Origin: Buchnera aphidicola (Meitanaphis elongallis)
GTDB lineage: Bacteria > Pseudomonadota > Gammaproteobacteria > Enterobacterales > Enterobacteriaceae
Length of the DNA: 64,000 nucleotides
Direction of reading: 5' to 3'
NCBI GenBank assembly: GCA_039830015.1
Contig: CP140033.1
Location: 310,001-374,000, forward strand
Part shown: piece by piece, positions 20,828-31,200 of the stretch
Position numbering within the stretch: position 1 is the stretch's first letter
How the letters are laid out: each line of letters opens with the position of its first letter
The notes under the pieces: generated by a model
The model's input: only the letters and a program-made list of their open reading frames with translations
Databases searched by the model: none
What the model was told of the DNA's origin: nothing
Made by a program: the position numbers and the translations under genes

Positions 20828-21322
20828 CTAATACACTATAACTGCTCGTCTGTTTTTTGAATAAGCGTTTTCTGTATTTCCAGATTCAGCTGGTTTATCT
20901 GAACCATAAGATATTATAGAAATTTGTGTAGAAGGTATTCCTTTACTTTCTAAATACATTTTTATTGCATCAGCGCGACGTTGTCCTAATGCAACATTAT
21001 ATTTTTCTGATCCTCTGGGATCTGTATGTCCTTCAATAATCACACTAGCATCTGGATGATTATGTAAAAATGTAGCAGTATTATTTAATATTTTAGAAAA
21101 TTTTGCATTAATATTAGATTTGTTTAAGTCAAAGTAAACAATTTTTTCTTGTTCTGTAGTGTCTAATGGTTCAGCAGTGTTTGAATTTATTTGAGTATCT
21201 ATTATTTGATTATTTTGATCAGAAACAATTTCATCAAGTTTATCTTTTTGAAACCCGCATGAACACATTGTTATTACCGGTAAAATAAAAGCCATTATTT
21301 TGTATAGTTTTTTTAATTTCAT
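20828..21322 (-). CDS. pal: Peptidoglycan-associated lipoprotein
   Basis: Pal is an outer-membrane lipoprotein whose OmpA-like domain grips peptidoglycan. The 164-residue precursor has a signal with a lipobox-like MCSC (lipidated Cys22 most likely). An acidic linker and the OmpA domain IVYFDLNKSNI, EGHTDPRGSEKYN, LGQRRADAIKMYL and YSKNRRAVIVY follow, very close to E. coli Pal (173). The position between suc genes and gpmA is syntenic with E. coli, but the gene points the other way and tolQRAB are missing. Lol sorting genes in this window would deliver it. Confidence 0.93.
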   Translation of the reverse strand: MKLKKLYKIMAFILPVITMCSCGFQKDKLDEIVSDQNNQIIDTQINSNTAEPLDTTEQEKIVYFDLNKSNINAKFSKILNNTATFLHNHPDASVIIEGHTDPRGSEKYNVALGQRRADAIKMYLESKGIPSTQISIISYGSDKPAESGNTENAYSKNRRAVIVY

Positions 21323-22150
21323 TCATATTTCCTATTATTTGAAATGTCTATTATTTTAATTTTATATTATATATTTTAAAAATTTAAAATTAATGTAGTA
21401 GAAATCAATGTTGTAAAACAGTTGTGATGCTGTATTTGATATTAGTATAAATTAATAATAATAGTTATTGTAGCAATATAAAAAATAATTGTAAAAACAA
21501 TAATATTTATATTATTTTATTTATTAAATCATCGTTATTCTAAAATTATTTGATATATCATAAGTTTTTATATGTAATACGTTTTATTTTAATCTATATC
21601 TATATGTTTATACAAATATTTTAATGAAATTTAAATATCTATTACATTCATAAAACAATAATATTTTTTTTCTTCAAAGAACTATTATTTAATAACAAAA
21701 GCACTACAAAATACTGTTTTATAAATCTAGTTCTTTAATATACAAACAATATATTTTTTAAGTCAAATGTGCGAACAGAAATGCTCATAAAATAAAAAAG
21801 TTTTATATAATAAATATGTAAATATTCTAATTTAGTAAGCACACATTTAAAAGTATAAAAAATAATTAGATGAATATTTGAAACAACATTGAAAACTATG
21901 TTTTAATGATAAAATATTTATAATATAAAGTTCAATAAAATATTGTTAGAATGTTAATTTTTATTTTAAATATTATAAAAACATTATATATCTATAAAAG
22001 TTAATATGTTATTGTAAATATAACTGTATTTTAACAAAAAAATATTAAAATAATAGTAACGCTAAATATATTTTTATTTTATAAAAACAAACTTCTTAAT
22101 ATTTTCAAAAACAAGAAATTTTAAAATATATGATCACAAGGTTACATTTT
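21323..22150. other. Gene-free region between pal and gpmA
   Basis: These 828 bases contain no ORF with recognisable similarity, no tRNA and no strong hairpin. In E. coli the corresponding interval holds cydAB and tolQRAB among other genes. No remnant of them is readable here. The divergent promoters of pal and gpmA should be at its ends. Confidence 0.4.
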
Positions 22151-22843
22151 ATGAAGATATATAAATTAGTTTTAATGAGACATGGTGAAAGTGAATGGAA
22201 TAAATTAAATAGATTTACAGGATGGAAAGATATAGATTTATCTGAAACGGGTATTTCTGAAGCAATAAAATGTGCTAAATTATTAGAATTAAAGAAATTT
22301 AGTTTTGATTATGCATATACCTCTGTATTAAAACGATCTATTCATACTTTATGGACTATAATTAAGTATTTAAATCAATCATGGATACCAGTAGAAAAAT
22401 CTTGGCGTTTAAATGAACGTCATTATGGTGCTTTGCAGGGATTAAATAAAGATGATGTAATTAAAAAATATGGAGAAATACAAGTACAACAATGGAGAAG
22501 AGGATTTAATATATCTCCTCCAAAAACAAATTTATCTGAAAAAAAAATCTTAGCTTCAGATCCTAAATATTCTACTATGAGTTTGGAAGATATCCCATTA
22601 TCAGAAAGTTTAAAATCTACTTCTAAAAGAGTAATTCCATTCTGGAAAACAACTATTTTCCCTAATTTAAAAAAACAAATTAGAATTATTATAGTAGCTC
22701 ACGGAAATTCTCTTCGTGCATTAATAAAATATTTAAGCAATATGACTGAAGAAGACATCATGAATTTAAATATTATTACAGGCATTCCTATAGTGTATGA
22801 ATTTAACAATTATTTTGAACCTATAAATTATTATCATTTGTAA
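22151..22843 (+). CDS. gpmA: 2,3-bisphosphoglycerate-dependent phosphoglycerate mutase
   Basis: GpmA interconverts 3- and 2-phosphoglycerate in glycolysis through a phosphohistidine. I start it at the ATG at 22151 (MKIYKLVLMRHGES), with AAGG about ten bases upstream. The ATG at 22130 is in frame but precedes that site. The phosphohistidine is in LMRHGESEWN, with LNERHYGALQGLNK and VAHGNSLRALIKYL as the other active-site blocks. The 230-residue protein lacks about 20 residues at the C-terminus compared with E. coli, a flexible tail. Identity is secure. Confidence 0.95.
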   Translation: MKIYKLVLMRHGESEWNKLNRFTGWKDIDLSETGISEAIKCAKLLELKKFSFDYAYTSVLKRSIHTLWTIIKYLNQSWIPVEKSWRLNERHYGALQGLNKDDVIKKYGEIQVQQWRRGFNISPPKTNLSEKKILASDPKYSTMSLEDIPLSESLKSTSKRVIPFWKTTIFPNLKKQIRIIIVAHGNSLRALIKYLSNMTEEDIMNLNIITGIPIVYEFNNYFEPINYYHL

Positions 22844-23021
22844 TTATATATTATCAATTCATCCTGAAACAATCATGAAAAAATATTAAATTATGTTCAC
22901 ATACAATAGATAATAAAGTTCATTTCAATATTTATATACCATAAGATTTCTAATTTTTAATTTTAATTTAAATATTATTTGTTTTATATGTATTTAGAAA
23001 GCAATTACTTTAGGAACTAAT

Positions 23022-23984
23022 ATGATTAAAAAAATTGGTGTACTAACTAGCGGAGGTGATTCTCCAGGAATGAATGCTACTATCCGAGGAGTAGTAAGAA
23101 CTGCATTAAGTAAAAATTTAGAAATACTTGGAATTTATGACGGATATCTAGGATTATACGAAGATAGAATGATCAATTTAGATCGATACAGCGTTTCTGA
23201 TATGATCAATAAAGGAGGAACTTTTCTTGGATCTGCTAGATTTCCTGACTTTCTAAAAAAATATATAAGATCAATTGCTATTCAAAATATGAAGAAACAT
23301 AACATTGATGCCTTAGTTATAATTGGGGGGGATGGTTCATATGTAGGAGCTCAAAAATTAACAGAAATGGGATTTCCTTGTATAAGTATACCAGGAACTA
23401 TAGATAATGATGTAGTAGGTACTGATTATACAATAGGATATTTTACAGCATTAGAAACAGTAGTAGAGGCAATTGATAGATTACGAGATACATCTTCTTC
23501 ACATCAAAGAATTTCTATAGTAGAGGTTATGGGAAGAAATTGTGGAGATTTAACATTAGCTGCTGCTATAGCAGGAGGATGTGAATTTATAGTATTACCA
23601 GAAATTAATTATATACAAGAAGATCTAATAAAAGAGATTAAAGCTGGAATAAAAAAGGGTAAAAAACACGCAATAGTAGCCATTACTGAATGCATTTGCG
23701 ATGTTGAAAAATTAGCAAAACACATTCAAAAAGAAACAAAACGAGAAACACGAGCAACTATTTTAGGACATATACAAAGAGGAGGAGCACCTGGAGCTTT
23801 TGATCGAATTTTAGCTTCTAGAATGGGTGAATATGCTGTAGAATTATTGCTACAAGGATATCAAGGTCGATGTATTGGAATTCGAAATGAAAAAATGGTA
23901 AATCATGATATTACTGATGCTCTCAAAAATATGAAGAGACCGTTTAAGTTCAATTGGTTAGTAACTGCAAAAAAGTTATATTGA
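23022..23984 (+). CDS. pfkA: 6-phosphofructokinase
   Basis: PfkA phosphorylates fructose-6-phosphate with ATP, the committed glycolytic step. The 320-residue protein has exactly the family length. It shows GGDSPGMNA for ATP binding, [12 protein letters not shown], the catalytic [16 protein letters not shown] and [11 protein letters not shown]. The start follows AGGAACTAAT closely. It lies between gpmA and glpF, separated by short AT-rich spacers, with all three in the same direction. Confidence 0.98.
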   Translation: MIKKIGVLTSGGDSPGMNATIRGVVRTALSKNLEILGIYDGYLGLYEDRMINLDRYSVSDMINKGGTFLGSARFPDFLKKYIRSIAIQNMKKHNIDALVIIGGDGSYVGAQKLTEMGFPCISIPGTIDNDVVGTDYTIGYFTALETVVEAIDRLRDTSSSHQRISIVEVMGRNCGDLTLAAAIAGGCEFIVLPEINYIQEDLIKEIKAGIKKGKKHAIVAITECICDVEKLAKHIQKETKRETRATILGHIQRGGAPGAFDRILASRMGEYAVELLLQGYQGRCIGIRNEKMVNHDITDALKNMKRPFKFNWLVTAKKLY

Positions 23985-24077
23985 TAATATTAGCTTTATC
24001 TTGTAATATATATCTCTTAATTTTTAATACAACTAAACTAGTTTTCAAATTTAATCCTATACCAAAGGAATTGTAAA

Positions 24078-24875
24078 ATGAGTAATGTAAAAAGAAAGTT
24101 TATGTTACTGATACAATGTATTTCTGAATTTTTTGGTACAGGATTAATTATATTCTTCAATTCTAGTTATATAGCATCATTAAGATTAACACATGGATTT
24201 AATAATTCATGGAAAATTAGTGTCATATTAGGATTAAGCACTTGCATAGCAATATATTTGAGCTTATTTATATCCGGCGCGCACTTAAATCCAATAATAA
24301 CTTTATCTTTTTTTTTATTTTTTAATTTTAATAAAAAAAAAATAATTCCTTATATTTTATCTCAGATACTAGGTTCTTTTTGTTTTTCAGCTATTGTGTA
24401 CAAATTATATTATGATTTGCTAATAAAGTTTGAAGCACAAAATAAAATTTTGAGAGGTAGTCTAGATAGTTTAAATTTAGCTTCTATTTTCTCTTGTTTT
24501 CCAAACAAAAATATAAGCATGTTGCAAATATTTATAATAGAAACTATTATTACCTTTATATTTATTTTAATAATCATTTTTTTAAACGATCATGAAAATT
24601 TTTTTGTTTTTAAAATAACCTTTTCTCCTATATTAGTAGGTATATTAGTTTTTTTAATAAATTTTATTGTTTCTCCATTTACTAATTTTATATTAAATCC
24701 TGCACACGATATTGGATCTCGTACATTTATTTATTTATCAGGATGGGGTAAAATAGTGTTTACTAATGGATCAAATATAACTCATTTTTTTATACCTATA
24801 TTAGGTACAATGTTAGGTTCTGTTATGTCCGTTTATTTTTATAAATATATTAAAAAATATATTTTTTGTAATTAA
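24078..24875 (+). CDS. glpF: Glycerol facilitator-like aquaglyceroporin with altered filter
   Basis: GlpF is an inner-membrane channel for glycerol and small polyols. The 265-residue protein has six hydrophobic segments and the two half-helix loops of the MIP family, and starts after AAAGGA. It aligns with E. coli GlpF (281), including ISVI-GL, SGAHLNP and the FTNF-NPA loop. Three pore positions differ from E. coli: Trp48 is Leu51, the first NPA is NPI (71-73), and the filter Arg206 is His210 in NPAHD. Phe200 is kept (Phe204). Selectivity is therefore probably not that of E. coli GlpF. It converges on tpiA with four bases between. Confidence 0.9.
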   Translation: MSNVKRKFMLLIQCISEFFGTGLIIFFNSSYIASLRLTHGFNNSWKISVILGLSTCIAIYLSLFISGAHLNPIITLSFFLFFNFNKKKIIPYILSQILGSFCFSAIVYKLYYDLLIKFEAQNKILRGSLDSLNLASIFSCFPNKNISMLQIFIIETIITFIFILIIIFLNDHENFFVFKITFSPILVGILVFLINFIVSPFTNFILNPAHDIGSRTFIYLSGWGKIVFTNGSNITHFFIPILGTMLGSVMSVYFYKYIKKYIFCN

Positions 24876-24879
24876 AGAA

Positions 24880-25653
24880 TTAAAAATTTGTACAATATTT
24901 AGATGTTATGGTTAATATTTTTAAAAAGCGATTCAGAGATAATGCTGCTGAACCTACTAGAAAACCGTCTATTTCGACAATTTTGCATAGTTTTTTAATG
25001 TTATTTTCATCTACAGATCCTCCATATTGAATTGAAAACAATTTTTTGTTCAGATTTTGTTTTTTTAAAACATAATTTTTTATGAAACAAAATATATCTT
25101 TTATAAAATCAAATTTTGGAATCATGCCTGATCCAATTGCCCAAACAGGCTCATAAGCTATAATAGTGTTATAAAATGCTTGTTCACCTAATAAATTAAA
25201 AATAGAATCTATTTGCTTTTTACATATCACTTTTGTCATACCAGCATGGTAATCTTCTTGTGTTTCTCCAATGCACAATATGGGAATTAATTTAGCATCT
25301 TTTACTATTTTAAATTTTTTTGCAATGAATAAATCATGTTCATGATGGTATAATCTTCTTTCGGAATGTCCGACAAGGACATATCTTACATTAACGTCTT
25401 TTAGCATATCAACTGAGATCTCTCCTGTAAAAGCACCGTTTAAATGTATGTCAACGTTCTGCGCTCCTATCATAATGTTTGTGTTCATAATCATACTATA
25501 TACTTGATACAAATAAATTATAGGAGGAGCGATAATTATTGTCGAAAGTATTTTATTTGAATTTACAAAATTAATGATAGGTTTTAATAAATCCTGCAGT
25601 AATGTTGTACTTCCGTTTAATTTCCAATTAGCTATAACAATTTTATTTGTCAT
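24880..25653 (-). CDS. tpiA: Triosephosphate isomerase
   Basis: TpiA interconverts dihydroxyacetone phosphate and glyceraldehyde-3-phosphate. The 257-residue protein has the catalytic Lys11 in IANWKLNG, His96 in VGHSERR and Glu168 in YEPVWAIGSG, followed by the flexible loop and SIQYGGSV. Its length matches E. coli (255). The ATG is at 25653. It is a single gene pointing toward glpF. Confidence 0.97.
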   Translation of the reverse strand: MTNKIVIANWKLNGSTTLLQDLLKPIINFVNSNKILSTIIIAPPIIYLYQVYSMIMNTNIMIGAQNVDIHLNGAFTGEISVDMLKDVNVRYVLVGHSERRLYHHEHDLFIAKKFKIVKDAKLIPILCIGETQEDYHAGMTKVICKKQIDSIFNLLGEQAFYNTIIAYEPVWAIGSGMIPKFDFIKDIFCFIKNYVLKKQNLNKKLFSIQYGGSVDENNIKKLCKIVEIDGFLVGSAALSLNRFLKILTITSKYCTNF

Positions 25654-25983
25654 AATTTTTACCTTATATGAATTTTAACTAAGTTACTAATTTAAAATTA
25701 TCTATTAGTAACTTAGTATATAATTTTTTAGTTTTATATGTTTTTAAAATTTTAAATAATTGAAGTTAACATATTTAAAAAAGGTAAAAACACTGATTGT
25801 ATTAGAAAATATATTAAATCATAAATAAATGCTACAATATATAGTTATAAATTAAAAAATTATTATAAAATTATACATATCAAGAATATTTATTTTTAAT
25901 GTAAAACACTAAATTTTACAAATTTCCATTATAGTATAAGAGAAATTCATTATTTCAAATAATTAGAAATTATAAAAATTTTG
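25654..25983. other. Spacer where ihfB is expected
   Basis: These 330 bases lie just downstream of rpsA. In E. coli and, as I recall, in pea-aphid Buchnera, ihfB (himD) follows rpsA here. No reading frame with IhfB motifs is visible on either strand. The gene appears to be lost. Confidence 0.45.
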
Positions 25984-27666
25984 TTAATCTACGTTTTTAG
26001 CAGCTTTAAAAGCTTCAGTCATGGCGTTTGAAAAATTAGTTTCATCTTTCTTATTATTTTTTTTTTCGATATCTTCTTTTTTTTCTTCATGTTCTGATAT
26101 TATTGCAGATAAATAAATTATTCTATTTTTTCGATCTATGCTATTTAATTTTGTATTTACTTTTGTTCCAATGATAAAATGTGAAAAAATTGATGCATTA
26201 TTAGTGTTTATAGCAGGTATCTCTGAAATTATAATATGTCCCTTAACAAATTCAGATAATCGAACCACAATAATTTCATTATCTATCTTTTTAATAATTC
26301 CAGAAACTATGCTATCTTTTTTATGATGAGAAATATATTGGTTGAATGGATCTTCTTCTAATTGTTTAATTCCTAAAGATATACGTTCTCTATCAGAATC
26401 AACTTGTAATACTATTGCTGAAATTTCATCACCTTTTTTATATTTTTTAACAGCTTCTTCTCCTGAAATGGTCCAAGATATATCAGATAAATGTACTAAT
26501 CCATCAATTCCACCATGCAAACCAATAAAAATTCCAAAATCAGTAATAGATTTTATTTTTCCATGTACACAATTTCCTTTACTATTTTTTTTGGAAAATT
26601 CTTTCCATGGATTAGTTTTACATTGTTTTAACCCTAATGAAATACGCCGTTTTGCTTCATCAATATCTAATACCATTACTTCTACATTAGAATTAACATT
26701 TACCACTTTAGATGGATGAATATTTTTATTTGTCCAATCCATTTCTGATACATGCACTAACCCTTCTACACCTTCTTCAATTTCTACAAAGCACCCGTAG
26801 TCTGTTAGATTAGTAACCTTTCCTATTAGTTTGACTCCTTCTGGATATCTTTTTGCGATTTCTGTCCATGGATCATCACTTAATTGCTTCAATCCTAGTG
26901 ATACTCGTATTTTTTCTCGATCAAATTTTAATATTTTTACTTTTATTTCATCACCTATGTTAACAATTTCATTTGGATGTTTTACTCTTTTCCATGCCAT
27001 GTCAGTAATATGTAGTAATCCATCTACTCCTCCTAAATCTACAAAAGCTCCATAATCAGTGAGATTTTTTACTATTCCTTTTGATTCCATACCTTCTTGT
27101 AAATTTTCTAGTAATAGACCACGTTCCAGACTATGTTCTGATTCGATAACAGCTCGACGAGATACAACGACATTATTACGTTTTTGATCTAATTTAATTA
27201 CTTTAAATTCTAGTTCTTTACCTTCTAAATGACTTGTATCTCGTACAGGGCGAACATCTACTAAAGAACCTGGCAAAAACGCTCGAATATCGTCTAATTC
27301 TACAGTAAAACCACCTTTTACTTTTCCGTTAATAATTCCAAGAACAGTTTTAGAATTTTTATATGCTTTTTCTAACATTAGCCATGCTTCATAACGTTTA
27401 GCCTTTTCTCGAGATAATACTGTTTCACCAAATCCATCTTCAATAGCATCTAAAGCAACATCGATTTCATCTCCTATATTAATTTCTATATCTCCATTAA
27501 CATTTTTGAATTGTTCTATAGGAATAGTTGATTCAGATTTTAGCCCAGCGTCGACTAACACAGTATCTTTATTAATAGCAATAACAATACCTCGAATAAT
27601 TGATCCAGGTTTAGTTTCGATAGTTTTTAAAGATTCTTCAAATAATTGAGCAAACGATTCAGTCAT
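25984..27666 (-). CDS. rpsA: 30S ribosomal protein S1
   Basis: S1 binds mRNA on the small subunit and helps initiation. I start it at the ATG at 27666 ([13 protein letters not shown]), which aligns with the E. coli N-terminus and has AAGG upstream. The frame is open further to 27774. The 560 residues (E. coli 557) contain six S1 repeats: the first two are ribosome-binding, and the middle ones are very conserved ([40 protein letters not shown]). The last repeat is the most divergent. It ends [12 protein letters not shown]. It follows cmk in the same direction. Confidence 0.97.
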   Translation of the reverse strand: MTESFAQLFEESLKTIETKPGSIIRGIVIAINKDTVLVDAGLKSESTIPIEQFKNVNGDIEINIGDEIDVALDAIEDGFGETVLSREKAKRYEAWLMLEKAYKNSKTVLGIINGKVKGGFTVELDDIRAFLPGSLVDVRPVRDTSHLEGKELEFKVIKLDQKRNNVVVSRRAVIESEHSLERGLLLENLQEGMESKGIVKNLTDYGAFVDLGGVDGLLHITDMAWKRVKHPNEIVNIGDEIKVKILKFDREKIRVSLGLKQLSDDPWTEIAKRYPEGVKLIGKVTNLTDYGCFVEIEEGVEGLVHVSEMDWTNKNIHPSKVVNVNSNVEVMVLDIDEAKRRISLGLKQCKTNPWKEFSKKNSKGNCVHGKIKSITDFGIFIGLHGGIDGLVHLSDISWTISGEEAVKKYKKGDEISAIVLQVDSDRERISLGIKQLEEDPFNQYISHHKKDSIVSGIIKKIDNEIIVVRLSEFVKGHIIISEIPAINTNNASIFSHFIIGTKVNTKLNSIDRKNRIIYLSAIISEHEEKKEDIEKKNNKKDETNFSNAMTEAFKAAKNVD

Positions 27667-27781
27667 ACTGATGACCTTAAAGTAAGATTGGGAACATCTA
27701 TTATTTACATCATGTAAAATAGTGTTTATTTTATGGATTTTATAATATTCTTTATTATATGTTTTTTCGAACAATTTGATA

Positions 27782-28464
27782 TTATTTTACTAACGTTCTT
27801 GAATTTTTTATATGTTCCATACATAAATTAATTACTTGTTTTTCACTCATATGAGACGAATCTATTGTAATAGCATTTTTGGGAGGAATTAAAGGTGATA
27901 CAATCCTATTGCTATCTCGATAATCTCGTTGTTTCATAATCAATAATAATTGATTGAAACTAATTTTTATTTTTTTTTTTGAAAATCTAAAAAACGACGT
28001 TTCACTCTAGTTTTTAAATCAGCTTTTAAAAAAAATTTAATACAAGCATCTGGAAAAACTACAGTTCCCATATCTCTTCCATCAGCTATCAAGCCTGGAA
28101 GTTGTCGAAAAAATCGTTGTTTAAATAAAAGATGTTCTCTAATATATGGTATACAAGCTAATTCAGAAGCAATATTTGCTATTGTTTCTGAATCAATATC
28201 TTTAATAAAGTTAAAATGAAAATAATTTTTTTTAATACTGTTGTCTCTTATAATATTAAAAAAATTTAAAGATCGTAATAAAAATAGTAAATTTGTTTTT
28301 ATTTTATAATATTTATTTTTTAATATATTTAATGCTAAAATTCTGTATATTAGACCAGATTCTAAAACATTCCAATTTAAATTTTTAGAAATTTCCTTAC
28401 ATAATATGCTCTTTCCAGCTCCACTAGGTCCATCAACAGTAATAACAGAGACACATTGATTCAT
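27782..28464 (-). CDS. cmk: Cytidylate kinase, frameshifted in an A11 run
   Basis: Cmk phosphorylates CMP and dCMP. The first frame starts at the ATG 28464 ([15 protein letters not shown], after AAAGG). It contains the P-loop GPSGAGKS and the strongly conserved [16 protein letters not shown], then stops after DFQKKK at 27967. The remaining C-terminal part, including [10 protein letters not shown] (E. coli KERDDRDRNR) and [12 protein letters not shown], continues in another frame to TAA at 27782. The shift is in eleven A (coding strand; T at 27970-27980). Twelve A would give 227 residues, exactly the E. coli length. I annotate the whole span as one gene. Confidence 0.9.
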
Positions 28465-28628
28465 AAAAACCTTTAATATATGAGTTAATATTGTAAATGT
28501 TTGCATTGTTATGTGATAGTTTATGATTCATATCAAACATAGAATAAACAATAATAAATTTATTTATTAATATACAATGCGCTTTATGTGTTAGGTTATA
28601 TGTAATTTAAAAATATAAATAAAAGTTT

Positions 28629-29909
28629 TTAAAAGCTAATGTCACGTAATGTTTTAAAATAATTAGGAAATGTTTTATTTACACAACTTGGATTCAACAA
28701 AGTTACTTTTTTGTTAGACAATGCTATGAGAGAAAAACACATAGCCATTCGATGATCGTTATAAGTATCAACATTAGCATGAATAAACGTTTTTGGTGGA
28801 GAGATACGAATATAGTCGTGACCTTCTTTTATAACAGCTCCTATTTTTCTTAATTCTTTAGACATAGCTGATAATCTATCTGTTTCTTTTACTCTCCAAT
28901 TATAAATATTTCGAATAATAGTATCTCCAATAGCAAACAAAGCCACTATAGCAATAGTCATAGCAGAATCAGGAATATCATTCATGTCTAAATCAATACC
29001 ATGTAACGTTCCTCTTCGACAACAAATAAAATTTTTTCCTATAGTAATAAATGCACCCATTTTTTTCAGTACATTCGAAAATTTAATGTCACCTTGAATA
29101 CTATTTGAACCAATTCCTGTAACACACACTGATTTACCTTTAATTGCAGCTGAAGCCAAAAAATAAGATGCAGAAGATGCATCTCCTTCTATCCAATAAT
29201 TACCTGGTGATCTATATTTTTGACGTCCTTTAATGTAAAAACAGTTATAAGAATCATTAATTATATTAACTCCAAATTGATTAATTAATTTAAGAGTTAT
29301 ATCTATATAAGGTTTTGATACTAATTTTCCTTTTATTATAATTTTAGAATCTAAAACAGCAAGAGGGGATGCAATGAGCAAAGCTGTTAAAAATTGACTA
29401 GAAATTGATCCATCTATAGTGATATTTCCTCCAGAAAATCCTCCTTTTATATAAATTGGAGGATAATTTTGTTTTTCAAAGTATTGAATATTTGCCCCAC
29501 CTTCTCGTAAAGCTTCAACTAAATGTTGTATGGGCCTCTCTTTCATTCTTTCGTCGCCTGTGAGTAATACATTATTATCATTTAACGATAATATTGCAGC
29601 TAAAGGTCTTATAGCAGTTCCTGCATTACCTAAAAATAATGATATCTTTTTATGTATATATAATGGTTTAGCTTTTCCTATAATTTTACATGTAGTGTGA
29701 TCTTTAGAAAAAGCAAATTTTATTCCAAATAATTTCAATGCATTTAGCATATATTTAGTATCATCGCTAGACAGCAAATTATGTAATTGAGTAATTCCTT
29801 CTGACATAGCAGATAACAATAATACTCTGTTAGAAATACTTTTTGATCCTGGTAGACGTACTGTTCCATCAACAAAAGAAATTGGATTTAATATTAAAAA
29901 ATCTTGCAT
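28629..29909 (-). CDS. aroA: 3-phosphoshikimate 1-carboxyvinyltransferase (EPSP synthase)
   Basis: AroA joins shikimate-3-phosphate and phosphoenolpyruvate, the sixth step to chorismate, and so supports aromatic amino acid supply to the host. The 426-residue protein (E. coli 427) carries [46 protein letters not shown] and the C-terminal [12 protein letters not shown]. The ATG is at 29909. It lies with serC just upstream on the same strand, the classic serC-aroA pair. Confidence 0.98.
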   Translation of the reverse strand: MQDFLILNPISFVDGTVRLPGSKSISNRVLLLSAMSEGITQLHNLLSSDDTKYMLNALKLFGIKFAFSKDHTTCKIIGKAKPLYIHKKISLFLGNAGTAIRPLAAILSLNDNNVLLTGDERMKERPIQHLVEALREGGANIQYFEKQNYPPIYIKGGFSGGNITIDGSISSQFLTALLIASPLAVLDSKIIIKGKLVSKPYIDITLKLINQFGVNIINDSYNCFYIKGRQKYRSPGNYWIEGDASSASYFLASAAIKGKSVCVTGIGSNSIQGDIKFSNVLKKMGAFITIGKNFICCRRGTLHGIDLDMNDIPDSAMTIAIVALFAIGDTIIRNIYNWRVKETDRLSAMSKELRKIGAVIKEGHDYIRISPPKTFIHANVDTYNDHRMAMCFSLIALSNKKVTLLNPSCVNKTFPNYFKTLRDISF

Positions 29910-29987
29910 TATAAATTTCTCTAAACATAATTATTTAACTAAACAATATATTATAAAATCTTTAAATTTTTAAAAATATTGTCATAT

Positions 29988-31091
29988 TTATTCATATTTC
30001 TTTTCAAAAATTTTCATAAATTTTATTAATTTCATTACACCTTCTATTGGCATAGCGTTATAAATAGAAGCACGTAATCCACCAATGACGTTGTGTCCAT
30101 TTAAACAATGTAGTCCAAAATCATAAGATTCTTTTAAAAATAATGAATGAAGATTGCTATTTGCAATAGTAAATGTAACATTCATAAAAGAACGATTATG
30201 ATTCATTACATTATTAATGTAAAAATCAGTACTGTCTATCATGTTATATAATAAATTTGCTTTTTTTTCATTAGATTTTTGAATGGTTTTTAATCCTCCT
30301 AATTTTTTCATCCACTCTAAAACTAGCCCTGATATATACAAAGAAAATGTAGCAGGAGTATTAAACATCGAATTACTTTTAGATAATATATTATAGTTTA
30401 GAATAGAAGGGCATACAATTTTTGGTTCCTTTAACAAATCTTCATGTACAATAACTATAGTAACTCCAGGTGGTCCTACATTTTTTTGTGCACTGGCATA
30501 AATAATACCATATCGTGTAATATCAATGATACGAGAAAACAAAGTTGATGAAAAATCACCTACTACAATGATATCATCCTTAAAATACGGTTCTTCATAA
30601 ATGGCTATTCCTTCAATAGTTTCATTGGGACAATAATGAAGATATGTGTTATTAGTATTTATTTCCCAATTTTTAATAGAGCATACACAATGATTCCCAT
30701 TTAATATTTTTCGAACATTAATAATGTTAGGAACACAATATTTTCTACTTTCTAAAGCTGCGCTATATGACCAATATCCACTATTAATATAATCTGGATT
30801 TCTACCATTGTTTTTTAATAAGTTCATAGGTATAGCAGAAAATTGTCCTCGTGCTCCACCGTGACAAAACAACACTTTATAATATTTAGGAACATTTAAC
30901 AGATCACGTAAGTTATATTCTAAGCTTTCTATTACTGATGTGAATTCTTTGCTTCGATGACTAATTTCTAATATAGACTTTCCAGAATTCTGCCAATTAC
31001 ATAGTCCTAATTGTGCTGTTTTTAATATTTCTTTTGGTAACATAGCAGGTCCTGCGCTGAAATTATAAATCACATCTTTGTTTTTATCCAT
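29988..31091 (-). CDS. serC: Phosphoserine aminotransferase
   Basis: SerC transaminates 3-phosphohydroxypyruvate to phosphoserine, and also a pyridoxal pathway intermediate in E. coli. The 367-residue protein (E. coli 362) has YNFSAGPAMLPKE at the N-terminus, the PLP lysine in YASAQKNVGPPG, and RASIYNAMPIEGV near the end. The ATG is at 31091. It is followed by aroA after 78 bases, and serS lies upstream on the same strand. Confidence 0.97.
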   Translation of the reverse strand: MDKNKDVIYNFSAGPAMLPKEILKTAQLGLCNWQNSGKSILEISHRSKEFTSVIESLEYNLRDLLNVPKYYKVLFCHGGARGQFSAIPMNLLKNNGRNPDYINSGYWSYSAALESRKYCVPNIINVRKILNGNHCVCSIKNWEINTNNTYLHYCPNETIEGIAIYEEPYFKDDIIVVGDFSSTLFSRIIDITRYGIIYASAQKNVGPPGVTIVIVHEDLLKEPKIVCPSILNYNILSKSNSMFNTPATFSLYISGLVLEWMKKLGGLKTIQKSNEKKANLLYNMIDSTDFYINNVMNHNRSFMNVTFTIANSNLHSLFLKESYDFGLHCLNGHNVIGGLRASIYNAMPIEGVMKLIKFMKIFEKKYE

Positions 31092-31200
31092 ATATTATCC
31101 AATAATAAGTAAATCTGTATAACGTTTAAGTTATAATTAAATATTTAAAAAGATTATTACGTAAAGTTTAATTGATTTTCAATATATAAAAAATTATTTT

